A DNA stretch of 64,000 nucleotides from Candidatus Methanoperedens sp. (GCA_012026795.1 VEPM01000014.1:52694-116693); one strand, 5' to 3'; numbered from the stretch's first letter, positions 51,805 through 60,718 are shown. Notes: generated by a model not told the origin, from the letters alone. Program-made: numbers and translations.

Positions 51805-52920
51805 CTACCACACCTTCACCTTAGTATCGCCACTTCCCCACTCATAATAAAGCCGGATGCTCAGTACATATTTGTTTCCCTCGGTCAACTCCTGCTTAAT
51901 GTGGGCATTGATGTCCGAAGCGCTATCGTCGTTAGCTGCCAGCTGGGTCCTTTCCCCATTCTTCTCCTCAAACAGGACCATCACAGTGTCTGAATCCCCT
52001 TCTGTTGCCATGTTGTATATCCGCGTCTCATCGGGCGTGAAGCGGAAGTCCTTCTGCTCCCCTGGGCCCAGGGCGAGTGTAACGGGTGTGTCGATAGTGA
52101 GATCCACAATATCCGGTTGGTCAGGCGGATAATAGGTACCGACCCAAGTAATATCCCTATCAGATAACCCGCCCGCAGGTCTCAGGCCGTTTCTATATTG
52201 TTCAGGTTTATTGATCATGCCGGCTCCAAAGGGGTAATGCATGATGGAGTTAGGATCCCAATTCGATCCTTGCACTTCATCTGGTGAGATCTTGTCTAAG
52301 ATGTTCGTATCGGTCTCATCCTTAGTCCAGGGGGGATTCTGAGTCCTGCGCATCTCCTCATAAACCGCATCCTCATTCCATTCTATGCCGGCATAGGGGT
52401 TCTGGTGCTCGTGTGGGAATCCCAGAGTGTGGCCGATCTCGTGCGTCGCCGTATCGACCCCCCTGGGATCTTCCAAAATTAAATCCCAACCGAAGTTCAT
52501 CGTCCTCTCGTCCTCATGATCATTTAGGATTTCACGGCCGATGAATGACCATGTTCGACCGTCACGCAAGAAGCCGATGCGGATCTTAGCATCATCAGGG
52601 TTTGAGACCTCTTCGAACTTCACCCCTATACCCACGTTCTTCCACACATTGAACCCATCACGCACAACCCTCTTCTGATCCTCTCTTCCGGCAAAATTGC
52701 GCGGCTGGTTGAGAAAGCAATAGAGCAGCTTCGTTCCATTCACCCACTTATTGCGCAGAATCATTATCAGTCGGGCGCGGGTGGAATCGATGTCCGCTGG
52801 CAAAACAGGTTCAGGCACCTTAGGTATTGAACATAACCGTTGATGCTTTCCTTCTCCACTTATTTTTGATTTTTCTTCTTTACTTATTTTTGATTTTCCT
52901 TCTTTACTTATTTTTGACAT
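51805..52920 (-). CDS. Astacin-like (M12) zinc metalloprotease with C-terminal PPC domain
   Basis: A 371-residue metzincin. The zinc motif HEIGHTLGFPH gives H160, E161, H164 and H170, and the Met-turn is SIMHYPF (M227). Residues ~270-371 form a PPC domain (VTLALGPGEQKDFRFT...NMATEGDSDTVMVLFEE). The N-terminus has three tandem 8-residue SKISKEGK-like repeats and no signal peptide. It ends with TAG, in frame with the vWA gene. Like the nearby trypsin-type enzyme, it would be a protease normally expected outside the cell but with no standard export signal. Confidence 0.88.
   Translation of the reverse strand: MSKISKEGKSKISKEEKSKISGEGKHQRLCSIPKVPEPVLPADIDSTRARLIMILRNKWVNGTKLLYCFLNQPRNFAGREDQKRVVRDGFNVWKNVGIGVKFEEVSNPDDAKIRIGFLRDGRTWSFIGREILNDHEDERTMNFGWDLILEDPRGVDTATHEIGHTLGFPHEHQNPYAGIEWNEDAVYEEMRRTQNPPWTKDETDTNILDKISPDEVQGSNWDPNSIMHYPFGAGMINKPEQYRNGLRPAGGLSDRDITWVGTYYPPDQPDIVDLTIDTPVTLALGPGEQKDFRFTPDETRIYNMATEGDSDTVMVLFEEKNGERTQLAANDDSASDINAHIKQELTEGNKYVLSIRLYYEWGSGDTKVKVW
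52846..52917 (-). repeat. 24-bp tandem repeat coding for SKISKEGK-type units
   Basis: Three consecutive 24-base units, differing at a few positions, encode residues 2-25 of the metalloprotease: SKISKEGK, SKISKEEK, SKISGEGK. Such in-frame triplication suggests recent slippage or an expanding leader-like tail. Confidence 0.75.
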
Positions 52921-52932
52921 TTCTTCTCCCTC

Positions 52933-53748
52933 CTATGATTTAAGCCAATTTACCGAGTTTTCTATTAATTTCTGCTGTATGTCAGCATCTTCAATGTCAT
53001 CTATATCAAAGGCAAAATATACTATCCGACCGCCATTTCCTTCCCTGGATTCATATGCTACAAGCCCGTATGATTTTTCTGTTATACTATCATTTAAAAG
53101 CATATTTTCATAGGAAACAGAAGACCAACTATATACGCCTGTAGCATCTGGTAAAATCCTGACTGCGTTGGCATCTCCTGAGTTATCTCCCGGATTTGTA
53201 GGGGTAAAACCAATAGTTTTGGGAAGTGCATTTGGTGTGGTGGCAATAGGATGATTTGTTTTTAATTTCAAATCCCCAACATCATGATAGACCCAGTCTC
53301 CTGTTACATGCAACACTTTTTTACGGAACATGCGGTTCGGGAATATCTCTCCTCCAAATTCTTTTGCCCATGCCGCAACATTCCCACTTTCAAGTAGAAG
53401 ATGCCTTCCCATCTCTACGTATTCTACAAGCATCTGTCTGTATTTAATGGTATTTACGGCAGAATAATCATCCCCGCAGCTCCATACTACAATATCATAT
53501 TTATTCCATGTTGTATATACAGTTTCACTTGCTTTCTCCAGTTTAACATCATACCCCATATCCTTAAATGCCGACGTAAATGTGGGCACACTCTGATCAT
53601 CTCCAAAATCAATATCATTGTCGTCATTTATTATTAAAGCTGTTTTTTTTTCTGATGATGCCTGTAATCCCTTTTTTGCTTTCTTGCGTGGTGGTGCACG
53701 ATTACCCGACAGCTCTTCAGCTGGAGGCTTTGGAATTTCTATGTCCAT
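52933..53748 (-). CDS. GATase-like flavodoxin-fold protein in the protease island
   Basis: A 271-residue protein. After a Lys/Pro-rich N-terminal ~35 residues, the sequence TALIINDDNDIDFGDDQSVPTFTSAF...WNKYDIVVWSCGDD...VEMGRHLLLESGN...GRIVYFAFDIDDI matches the class I glutamine-amidotransferase-like (ThuA/peptidase-associated) fold. Cys at WSCGDD stands near the nucleophile position, but the usual catalytic His-Glu pair is not clear. The start ATG at 53748 follows AAGGGGG. It lies 12 bases upstream of the metalloprotease and likely shares its transcript. Confidence 0.6.
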   Translation of the reverse strand: MDIEIPKPPAEELSGNRAPPRKKAKKGLQASSEKKTALIINDDNDIDFGDDQSVPTFTSAFKDMGYDVKLEKASETVYTTWNKYDIVVWSCGDDYSAVNTIKYRQMLVEYVEMGRHLLLESGNVAAWAKEFGGEIFPNRMFRKKVLHVTGDWVYHDVGDLKLKTNHPIATTPNALPKTIGFTPTNPGDNSGDANAVRILPDATGVYSWSSVSYENMLLNDSITEKSYGLVAYESREGNGGRIVYFAFDIDDIEDADIQQKLIENSVNWLKS

Positions 53749-53761
53749 TAATTCATCCCCC

Positions 53762-53866
53762 TTACCTGATCGACCGTAGTTGTTTCGGAGCAAACATAAT
53801 TACGTCCGGATTTTTCATATTGTATTTCTTGTTGGATTGAGTCCCACCTAACTTATTTTTCCTCAT
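53762..53866 (-). CDS. Small basic peptide, 34 residues
   Basis: A short ORF at the head of the protease island: MRKNKLGGTQSNKKYNMKNP followed by DVIMFAPKQLRSIR. A strong GAGAGGAAA ribosome site precedes the ATG, and a TATA-like ATTTAGATATATTT lies upstream around 53893-53910. Its stop overlaps the ribosome site of the next gene. Lys/Asn-rich with a GG pair at residues 7-8. It might be a leader peptide, a secreted peptide or a translational-coupling ORF. Coding status rests on the ribosome site only. Confidence 0.45.
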   Translation of the reverse strand: MRKNKLGGTQSNKKYNMKNPDVIMFAPKQLRSIR

Positions 53867-54030
53867 ATTTTCCTCTCCCTAAATACTCCTGAAATATATC
53901 TAAATCAAGTTTAGCTAAATCTCCCTGATCGGCCCCACCTATTTAGAAAGGAAATTTCACAGTCAAGGGAAACTACTGAATTTTTTATAATTATCCCACA
54001 ACCATATTTCCGTTATTGAATAAATCATCA

Positions 54031-55617
54031 TCATGTATAAACCTTTCGGTTATTGATCGTTAATCTTTTCAGGGCTTCAGTGATATTCTGTTCTATGATT
54101 TTACTATCATGCACAATAATTTCAAGGTCATACCAATCAGAAATGATTTCCCCGTAACTGCGATTCTCCATAAAATCGACTGCACGGTTCATCGTACGCA
54201 GAACCGAATCGTTGCTCTGGAGAATAAGTTCGCTTACTGCCATCGAATAAGTCCGGGTGTCAAATTCATCGGAAAAGAACCTGTCAAGTATTATGGTATC
54301 AAACTTGGCCATTGCCAGTTGGTTAGCCAATCCGTTCCCCATCAAATACGAATCGAAGGCAAATTTAAAAAAGAAATATTCTAACAAATGCAGCCGGCGA
54401 TCATTGAAATCATAATCAGGCGAGGCTATCGATCCCTTTAGCCTTCCTTCAGTTTTTAACCGGTGGGAAATCGTTGTTCCAATATAAGGGAACATCTTTG
54501 TGAAATGTACCACTGCCCTTCCGTCTCTGGATAGGTCGCCAAGGAAAGTAATATTTTCTTTTATAGACTCTATGGTGCTGTCGGGATCAAGTATCATAAA
54601 ACCATATTCGAATTTTATTCCCAGTTCCTGGAGTATATTTAGTGCAGGACGAATCCGGTCAACCGAATAACCTTTGTTAAATGTCTTGAGCCCATGTGAG
54701 CTGCCGGATTCGATTCCCAGGTAGAGAAATGCCAGGCCGTTTTCTCTCAATTTGTTCATCATTTCGGCATCGACTTCATCAACCCTGCATGAGATACGCC
54801 ATGCAATTTTATCGGACAAATTTTTCCTCTTCAGTTCCCCTATAAACTCTTCTACCCATTGCCTTTGTCCGGTATTTCTTAAACCCAGGTCATCATCTTT
54901 GAAGAGAAAGATGCGGGTTCCGTTTTCGGAGTAAAGCTTCTCCATCTCTCTGACTACGCCGGAAGGTGAGCGTGAACGCCTTTTCCGACCCGGGGCACCG
55001 CGATAAAACTGTTGGACACTGCAAAAACTACAGTTATATTGGCACCCGCGGCTTGCAAGTAATGAGTGAATTCCCAGTCCCCTGTAAGTAGCCATTTCTT
55101 TATTTCTTATCGGGAAAGGAAGCGAATCAAGGTCAGAGATCAGGGGACGTGGAGGGGTTACCACTATTTCCCCATTATTGCGATATGCAAGACCTCTTAT
55201 AGTGTTCCAATGATCCGGGCTGTCAATGTTATGGAACAATTCCAGCAGTGTCAACTCACCCTCATGACGCACGACCGTATCAAGCCCTGGTATTGATTCT
55301 AAAGTTATCCTGTATTCCAGGGTGGGAAAATGCCCGCCTATTGTAAAGTGAGCTGTGATCCCATTTTTTCGAAGATATGCGACCAGGTCTGCAAAATTAA
55401 AGAGCATTCTTTGAAATATCAATGAGAAACCCACGAGTCTTGGCTTCTCAACAAGAATACGTTCTAAGATTTTGTTGTGTGAATTATTATACGGTTCGAT
55501 CTTTGCCCGAACACCATTCTCAGTCAGGTAGGCAGCAATTGAACGAAGACCAAGGTTCTCCTCGTCCTCATAACCGACAAGTAGAACCTCACAGCCCTCT
55601 GTAGTGTTATTTTTCAC
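54031..55617 (-). CDS. B12-binding radical SAM enzyme
   Basis: A 528-residue enzyme of the B12-dependent radical SAM class. An N-terminal cobalamin-binding-like Rossmann domain (~1-150, LLVGYEDEENLGLRSIAAYL, with FTIGGHFPTL) is followed by the radical SAM core with CQYNCSFC (C192, C196, C199) and a C-terminal helical region. Such enzymes methylate unactivated carbons or phosphinates, or modify peptides, lipids and antibiotics. The DxHxxG B12 ligand is not obvious, so cobalamin binding may be base-off without the His. It is preceded by a 73-residue protein on the same strand, with a 32-base gap. Confidence 0.87.
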   Translation of the reverse strand: MKNNTTEGCEVLLVGYEDEENLGLRSIAAYLTENGVRAKIEPYNNSHNKILERILVEKPRLVGFSLIFQRMLFNFADLVAYLRKNGITAHFTIGGHFPTLEYRITLESIPGLDTVVRHEGELTLLELFHNIDSPDHWNTIRGLAYRNNGEIVVTPPRPLISDLDSLPFPIRNKEMATYRGLGIHSLLASRGCQYNCSFCSVQQFYRGAPGRKRRSRSPSGVVREMEKLYSENGTRIFLFKDDDLGLRNTGQRQWVEEFIGELKRKNLSDKIAWRISCRVDEVDAEMMNKLRENGLAFLYLGIESGSSHGLKTFNKGYSVDRIRPALNILQELGIKFEYGFMILDPDSTIESIKENITFLGDLSRDGRAVVHFTKMFPYIGTTISHRLKTEGRLKGSIASPDYDFNDRRLHLLEYFFFKFAFDSYLMGNGLANQLAMAKFDTIILDRFFSDEFDTRTYSMAVSELILQSNDSVLRTMNRAVDFMENRSYGEIISDWYDLEIIVHDSKIIEQNITEALKRLTINNRKVYT

Positions 55618-55649
55618 ATTATTTGTTTATATTATAGGCAAATGTGAAT

Positions 55650-55871
55650 TTACTTCAACATTTCCTGTACTTTCTCGGCGATTTCAAGACGTCCTTTCAA
55701 TTGCTGGATATGCACATCAAGTTGAAGTCTTGCCAGTTCCCTGAACGCTTCTATTTCGATTAATCCATCTTTCCACAGGATATCCACAGGGTCCCCGTCA
55801 AGCGGCCATGGAAATCCATGCCATTTTTTCTCTAATTCAAACGCCCTTGAAAATTTTTCTTCCTCTCTCAT
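55650..55871 (-). CDS. Small helical protein, 73 residues
   Basis: A 73-residue charged protein, beginning MREEEKFSRAFELEKKWHGF and with a HIQQLKGRLEIAEKVQEMLK C-terminal amphipathic helix that may form a coiled coil. It has no Cys and does not look like a peptide precursor. It directly precedes the B12-type radical SAM gene and is probably a subunit or adaptor of it, or simply an unrelated small protein. The start ATG follows GGGAGG. Function unknown. Confidence 0.55.
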   Translation of the reverse strand: MREEEKFSRAFELEKKWHGFPWPLDGDPVDILWKDGLIEIEAFRELARLQLDVHIQQLKGRLEIAEKVQEMLK

Positions 55872-55936
55872 AACTAACCTCCCATTTTATATCTGTTAAA
55901 ACAGACATATTTACTTTTATTAATTATGATTTAAAT

Positions 55937-56060
55937 AGGTTTTGATCGATGAAGCAGATTTGTGGGAGTTATTGTTAGATCACAGTCTTAATATTAATCA
56001 AAACCTGTTGACACTTTATTTATATGATCATGAATAACTGCCGGAAAGATTATATATACC
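55937..56060 (+). promoter_or_regulatory. Promoter region of the Cys-rich peptide operon
   Basis: AGGTTTTGAT (55937-55946) and ATCAAAACCT (55997-56006) form a perfect 10-bp inverted repeat with a 50-base loop. About 40 bases further a BRE/TATA-like GGAAAGATTATATATAC (56043-56059) occurs. The expected start near 56085 would leave a ~95-base leader before the peptide gene. This stretch (55872-56181) holds no other gene. Confidence 0.4.
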
Positions 56061-56181
56061 TAAAAACAATGTTCAATTAGCGGGAAAGTGGTTATAACTG
56101 ATGATATGGGGTTAATAATTACATCAGTAATCTGCAACTCTGAGTCTCAGGTTAATAACAAAATAATTAGGAGGTAAAGAT

Positions 56182-56400
56182 ATGGTAGAGATGACACCGG
56201 AAGATATCCAGAATATAACAGATGCAGTTGCGAAAAAGATGGGGGAGGCACTGATTGCCGGATCACCTGAGTCCCGGGCTATGGCAAGAGGTTGCTTCAG
56301 ATGTGGTTTTAGGGGCTCTTACTCTTGTGACCAGGACCCATTTGAGTGCACAACCGTATTCAGATGCGGGGGCGGCTTCACCAGGGTAGTATTGGAATAA
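56182..56400 (+). CDS. Cys-rich candidate RiPP precursor peptide
   Basis: A 72-residue peptide placed 21 bases before a SPASM radical SAM enzyme. Residues ~1-27 look like a helical leader (MTPEDIQNITDAVAKKMGEAL) ending at a small-residue LIAG stretch. The last ~35 residues are a Cys/Gly/aromatic-rich core: cysteines at 38, 41, 49, 56 and 62 with CFRCGF, SYSCDQ, FECTT, FRCGGGF. This is the usual organisation of ribosomally made peptides whose cysteines are linked by a radical SAM maturase. A strong AGGAGGTAA ribosome site precedes the ATG. The product and bond type are unknown; an alternative is a small metal-binding protein. Confidence 0.7.
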   Translation: MVEMTPEDIQNITDAVAKKMGEALIAGSPESRAMARGCFRCGFRGSYSCDQDPFECTTVFRCGGGFTRVVLE

Positions 56401-56421
56401 GACCCCGAATAGCAAGAAAGA

Positions 56422-57636
56422 ATGCAGGACAATTTAGTCGAGGAGATTAGCACAGCTCTCTTATCAGAGCCTGTTAATCTTTCTCAACTTTGCAAGCGCC
56501 TGGAAATGGAGCTTAATTTACCATCAGGCGAAGTACAGCACCTTATTTATCAAATCGTAGCACAATTGAATGCCAAGTTTTTCCCTCCTGTGGCCTGCAT
56601 GGAGCTGATCTTAACTGAAGGATGCAATCTGAAATGCTCTTATTGTTTTGAAAATGAAATGATCAGGCACAAGAAGATGACTGAAAAAGTAGCCCGATAT
56701 GCTATCGATCTTCTCTTCGATTATTCGCAGAATGAGAATAAGTTAAGCATAACTCATTTTGGAGGGGAGCCCCTTCTGAATTTTCCCATGGTCCAATTCG
56801 TCACAGAGTATGCAGAGGAAAAAGCCAGACTCACAGGAAAATCTGTTGATTTCAATATGACGAGCAACGGAATCTTGCTGAATGAATCCATGGCAGAATA
56901 CCTTGATGAGCATAAAATAAATGTGCTTCTTAGCATTGATGGATGCGAGTCTACGCATGATCGCCATCGGGTGGATAAAAAAGGCAGGGGCACCTTCTCA
57001 CGGGTTATGAAGAGTATGAGAATATTGAAGAGAACCCAACCCTGGATAGGGACAAAGATGACCGTTATGCCCGATAATGTCGCCAGTCTTTTTGAAGATA
57101 TCCTGGGGCTTTACAGTATGGGCGTAAACCAATTTATGATCGGTCATGCTACAGGTGTGGAGTGGTCTGAGAAAGAGAGGGAAACTTACGGCCGGGAGAT
57201 GAGAAAAATCGCTAAGTGGTACAGGGAAGAACGTCGTGGGGATCTTCGTATTGCAGAGTTAGATGCAGAAGATAAAGGCTCAAGCTTCTTCGGCTGCAGG
57301 GCGGGCCGCAACAGCATATCTATATCTGTCGACGGAGAGATATCATCCTGTTCAAAGGTCCTGTCCTTAAATAACAGGCAGCTCCTTGCAAAGCTAGGTG
57401 ATGTAGAATACGGATTAACCAACATCAGCAACCGGTTTGAACTGATAAATTGCATAAAGCTGCGCTCGGCTTGTGAAGCTCTGGGCATAGCCGGAGATTT
57501 CCAGGGAGGTTGCTTTGCCACGAACTACAATGAGACAGGTGCCCTTTTCCAACCCGGCCTTCAGGAGCATGAATTTTCATTGCTGGAGCGTTCGATTCGC
57601 TTAGAATTTGCTCCTGTACTGAATAGAGCTACGTAA
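56422..57636 (+). CDS. Radical SAM/SPASM peptide maturase candidate
   Basis: A 404-residue radical SAM enzyme with C-terminal SPASM domain. The SAM cluster cysteines are C68, C72 and C75 (CNLKCSYC), followed by the HFGGEPLLN motif typical of peptide-modifying members. Auxiliary cluster cysteines are C292, C310, C344, C351 and C364, in a GCRAGRNSISISVDGEISSC pattern. The N-terminal ~60 residues are helical and could be a recognition element for the leader, though they are shorter than a usual RRE. The gene starts 21 bases after the Cys-rich peptide. Predicted to install thioether or C-C crosslinks. Confidence 0.85.
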   Translation: MQDNLVEEISTALLSEPVNLSQLCKRLEMELNLPSGEVQHLIYQIVAQLNAKFFPPVACMELILTEGCNLKCSYCFENEMIRHKKMTEKVARYAIDLLFDYSQNENKLSITHFGGEPLLNFPMVQFVTEYAEEKARLTGKSVDFNMTSNGILLNESMAEYLDEHKINVLLSIDGCESTHDRHRVDKKGRGTFSRVMKSMRILKRTQPWIGTKMTVMPDNVASLFEDILGLYSMGVNQFMIGHATGVEWSEKERETYGREMRKIAKWYREERRGDLRIAELDAEDKGSSFFGCRAGRNSISISVDGEISSCSKVLSLNNRQLLAKLGDVEYGLTNISNRFELINCIKLRSACEALGIAGDFQGGCFATNYNETGALFQPGLQEHEFSLLERSIRLEFAPVLNRAT

Positions 57637-57665
57637 TGGAAGCTTTTCAAAAATTAAATAACCCT

Positions 57666-58538
57666 TTACTCCAACCTGAAGTGTTTCGCATTCCAGTCAG
57701 CTATCGCCTGTATCTTCTTGATATCCTCATTCCTGCCTTCCATAGTGAAAAGATGTTTGAAGCGTCCCTGGACTTTCAGGTATTCTTCCACAGGTTTCCT
57801 GTTCTTGATCTTCCTGACGTTTGTGATCTCGCCGTTTTCCATTTCATATAGCGGCCACATTGCGGTCTCAACTGCCAGCCTGCCTATCTCTATGGTCTTT
57901 GAGCTGTCAAATTTCCAGCCTGTGCAGCAGGGCGCATGAACATGGACATAAGTGGGGCCTTTTACCTGGGCTGCCTTTTTCACTTTTTTAATCATATCGG
58001 GCGCATACCCGATCGAAGCTGTTGCCACATAAGGCGATCCGTGGGCTGCAATTATTGCAGGCATATTCTTTTTATGCTGTGGGTTCCCGATCGAGACCTT
58101 ACCGTGCGGGCTTGTAGTTGTGCTTGCATATAATGGTGTGGCGCCGCTGCGCTGGATACCTGTATTCATATAAGCCTCATTATCAACACAAATATATGTT
58201 ATATCGTGCCCGCGCTCAAATGCACCCGATATTGCCTGTAAGCCAATATCAAAAGTGGCGCCATCTCCTCCTATTATCACTATTTTTGTGTTGTTCTTTT
58301 TACCAAGAGCTTTCATCGCTGTTTCAACACCTGAAGCAACTGCTGCCGCATTCTCAAAAAGTGAATGTATCCATGGTACGCCCCATGCTGATTCGGGATA
58401 TGGGGTGGTAAACACTTCAAGGCATCCTGTCGGGCTGACAACTACAACATCCTCACCAAGCGCATCAAGAACGAATTTTCCTGCAAAAGCATCTCCGCAA
58501 CCTGCGCATCCGCGATGACCGGGTTTTAACAGGCTCAT
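57666..58538 (-). CDS. porB: Pyruvate:ferredoxin oxidoreductase, beta subunit
   Basis: The 290-residue TPP-binding subunit. [18 protein letters not shown] contains two of the cysteines of the proximal 4Fe-4S cluster, and [38 protein letters not shown] is the Mg/TPP motif. PCCTGWKFD and a [18 protein letters not shown]-terminus follow. It catalyses the oxidative decarboxylation of pyruvate to acetyl-CoA with ferredoxin, reversible in autotrophs. The gene overlaps porA by four bases; the operon reads porG-porD-porA-porB. It converges with the SPASM gene with a 29-base gap. Confidence 0.95.
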   Translation of the reverse strand: MSLLKPGHRGCAGCGDAFAGKFVLDALGEDVVVVSPTGCLEVFTTPYPESAWGVPWIHSLFENAAAVASGVETAMKALGKKNNTKIVIIGGDGATFDIGLQAISGAFERGHDITYICVDNEAYMNTGIQRSGATPLYASTTTSPHGKVSIGNPQHKKNMPAIIAAHGSPYVATASIGYAPDMIKKVKKAAQVKGPTYVHVHAPCCTGWKFDSSKTIEIGRLAVETAMWPLYEMENGEITNVRKIKNRKPVEEYLKVQGRFKHLFTMEGRNEDIKKIQAIADWNAKHFRLE

Positions 58539-59722
58539 GCCAGGTCCTCCCTGAGGTCAGCAAATTCGCTTTCTATAAATATACCTTTTTCAACTAATTT
58601 TGCCTTATTGATAATTTTCTTGATCATACTTATTGGAATATCGCGCCCCCCGTGACCAAGCATGAAACCGATAACCGGCACTCTATTGTCCGTATTATGG
58701 AGACAGGCCTTGACTTCAGTGCAAAGCGCCCCTTCATTCTTCCCGATAGAAATATTCTTATCAAGGGTTATGACGACCTTTGCGTTCTTCAGTGCTTTCC
58801 TTATGGCATCTGCCGGGAATGGCCTGAAAGACCGGATCTTGAGAAGTCCGACACTTTCTCCTTCCAGTCTAAGTTCGTCAATTGTATCTTTTACAGTTCC
58901 AATGATCGAACCCATTGCCATAATGACTATTTCAGCGTCATCAAGAACATAACCATCTATAAGACCGCCGTAATACCTTCCATAGATATCTTTGAATTCA
59001 TTTGCGATCTTTTCTATTTTCTCTAAGGCTATACCCATTGCTTTTTCCTGTTTGTACCGAAATTCCGTGTAAGTGCCCGGATCAGCAAAAGCGCCGAAGG
59101 ACATCGGGTTTTTTGTGTCAAGAACAAACTCGGGATCATAAGCAGGAAGGAAATCATCAGTCAGGCTCTGTTCAAGTAATATCACAGGTTCATATACATG
59201 GGAAAGAATAAACCCGTCCATACAGGCCATTGCCGGAAGCAAAACATCTTCGTCCTCAGCAAGCTTGTAAATCTGCGGGGTCATGTCTGCTGATTCCTGT
59301 ACGTCCTCAGCATAAAGCTGTATCCAGCCCGTATCTCTCTGTGAGATGGAGTCCTGCTGGTCATTCCATATATTGATGGGCGCAGAAAGCGCACGGTTCA
59401 CAACAGTCATGACAATGGGTAATCTCATTCCTGAGGCATTGAACAATGCTTCATGCATAAGCGCCAGCCCCTGCGAAGTGGTCGATGAATATGTCCTTGC
59501 TCCTGCTGCGCTTGCTCCTATTAATGCTGAAATGGCTGAGAATTCCGATTCCACGTTCATATATTCACAATTCATCTCACCATCGGCAGTAAATTGCGCC
59601 AGGTCTTCGACAATATGCGTCTGCGGGGTGATCGGATATGCTGAAATTACATTTGGCCTGCATACCTTGACCGCATGAGCCACAGCATACGAACCTTCTA
59701 CAACTACCATATTTTTTCTCAT
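58535..59722 (-). CDS. porA: Pyruvate:ferredoxin oxidoreductase, alpha subunit
   Basis: A 395-residue alpha subunit. [19 protein letters not shown] holds the characteristic YPITPQT motif, and [37 protein letters not shown] lines the active site. The C-terminal half ends [16 protein letters not shown]. The start is ATG at 59722, preceded by GGAGGG inside porD; the open frame continues upstream inside porD but that is not coding. It overlaps porD (ATGA). All expected motifs are intact. Confidence 0.95.
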   Translation of the reverse strand: MRKNMVVVEGSYAVAHAVKVCRPNVISAYPITPQTHIVEDLAQFTADGEMNCEYMNVESEFSAISALIGASAAGARTYSSTTSQGLALMHEALFNASGMRLPIVMTVVNRALSAPINIWNDQQDSISQRDTGWIQLYAEDVQESADMTPQIYKLAEDEDVLLPAMACMDGFILSHVYEPVILLEQSLTDDFLPAYDPEFVLDTKNPMSFGAFADPGTYTEFRYKQEKAMGIALEKIEKIANEFKDIYGRYYGGLIDGYVLDDAEIVIMAMGSIIGTVKDTIDELRLEGESVGLLKIRSFRPFPADAIRKALKNAKVVITLDKNISIGKNEGALCTEVKACLHNTDNRVPVIGFMLGHGGRDIPISMIKKIINKAKLVEKGIFIESEFADLREDLA

Positions 59723-59979
59723 TTTCCCTCCAGCACCATTATGATGGCTTTCTTCGGGCACTCGTTAGCACAGACGCCGCATCCTTTACAATATTCATAA
59801 TCAGGCTCAAAATAACCATTTTCCAATTTATTGACAACTCCTTCAGGGCAATAGATCCCGCAAATCCCGCATTTACTGCACAGCTTATGATCAAAAACAG
59901 GCATAAATGAACGCCATGCTCCGGTCTTATTAGCTCGCGTGCTTCCTGGTTTTGTCACTGTCTTGATAATAAGTTTCAT
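59719..59979 (-). CDS. porD: Pyruvate:ferredoxin oxidoreductase, delta subunit (2x4Fe-4S ferredoxin)
   Basis: An 86-residue ferredoxin-like subunit. Two full 4Fe-4S motifs are present: [14 protein letters not shown] and [14 protein letters not shown]. They carry electrons from the TPP site to external ferredoxin. Four-base overlaps with porG before and porA after tie the four subunits together in stoichiometric expression. The length is normal for separate delta subunits of four-subunit PORs. Confidence 0.95.
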   Translation of the reverse strand: MKLIIKTVTKPGSTRANKTGAWRSFMPVFDHKLCSKCGICGIYCPEGVVNKLENGYFEPDYEYCKGCGVCANECPKKAIIMVLEGK

Positions 59980-60521
59980 CGCTGGGCCTCCATAAGATCA
60001 TACGCAGTTTGTATTGCCAGGCAATTTTTCTCACCGACTTTCCCAGGGAATCTTTCCATAACGGCATTTTTAATGGATTCAGGATTGATAAGACCGGAGA
60101 CGCCCGCAAAAGCGCCTGCAAGGATCGTATTAACGATGGGTTTTCCTATGATGTCCATTGCAAGTTTTGTGGCATCCAGGGTTTTGACAATCGCTTTTGT
60201 ATTAAAATTAAAAGAACCCGGGCTTTTTTCCGTGTTTATTAAGATAAATCCATCAGGTCTGGCGCCTGCAGCGATATTTACTACATCAACGAGCGTCGCA
60301 TCCTGTACAACTACATAATCAGGTTCATATATCTGGCTCCGTAATCGTATGGGTCTGTCATCAATACGCACAAATGCAGTTACCGGGGCGCCTCTCCTTT
60401 CAACGCCAAACGCAGGAAAGGCCTGGCTGTATTTCCCGTCCTCAAATGCGGCAACGGCCAGTAGTTCTGCTGCGGTCACAGAACCCTGTCCACCGCGACC
60501 ATGTATTCGAATTTCCTTCAT
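59976..60521 (-). CDS. porG: Pyruvate:ferredoxin oxidoreductase, gamma subunit
   Basis: A 181-residue gamma subunit, first gene of the POR operon. It opens [21 protein letters not shown], the GxGGQG motif that binds CoA-linked intermediates in this family, and continues [21 protein letters not shown] and a [12 protein letters not shown] stretch. The four-subunit architecture is the archaeal ancestral form. The promoter lies in the AT-rich interval 60522-60718, shared with the divergent AAA ATPase gene. Confidence 0.95.
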   Translation of the reverse strand: MKEIRIHGRGGQGSVTAAELLAVAAFEDGKYSQAFPAFGVERRGAPVTAFVRIDDRPIRLRSQIYEPDYVVVQDATLVDVVNIAAGARPDGFILINTEKSPGSFNFNTKAIVKTLDATKLAMDIIGKPIVNTILAGAFAGVSGLINPESIKNAVMERFPGKVGEKNCLAIQTAYDLMEAQR

Positions 60522-60718
60522 TTCCTTTCTCCAAGAATAATATACTATATATATTTTTAATTATTTAACAATCAATCGTGATGAATGCCTCAAACAATTG
60601 CATTAAGGTATTTATTACTTACGGGGATAAGAGCATGGGAATCCGGAAAAAATTATTGAATTATTGGATATTTGAGTAAACTATATCTTATTTCAGGACG
60701 TAACAATGAAGTTTAAAT

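Noticed and set aside
51805..51807. Pyrrolysine at the TAG between the metalloprotease and vWA
   Set aside because: TAG ends many unrelated genes here (for example at 2900, 18200, 27350, 29490, 32860, 48401), no methylamine methyltransferase or pyl gene is present, and the metalloprotease ends at a complete PPC domain. Kept only as a readthrough/coupling curiosity.
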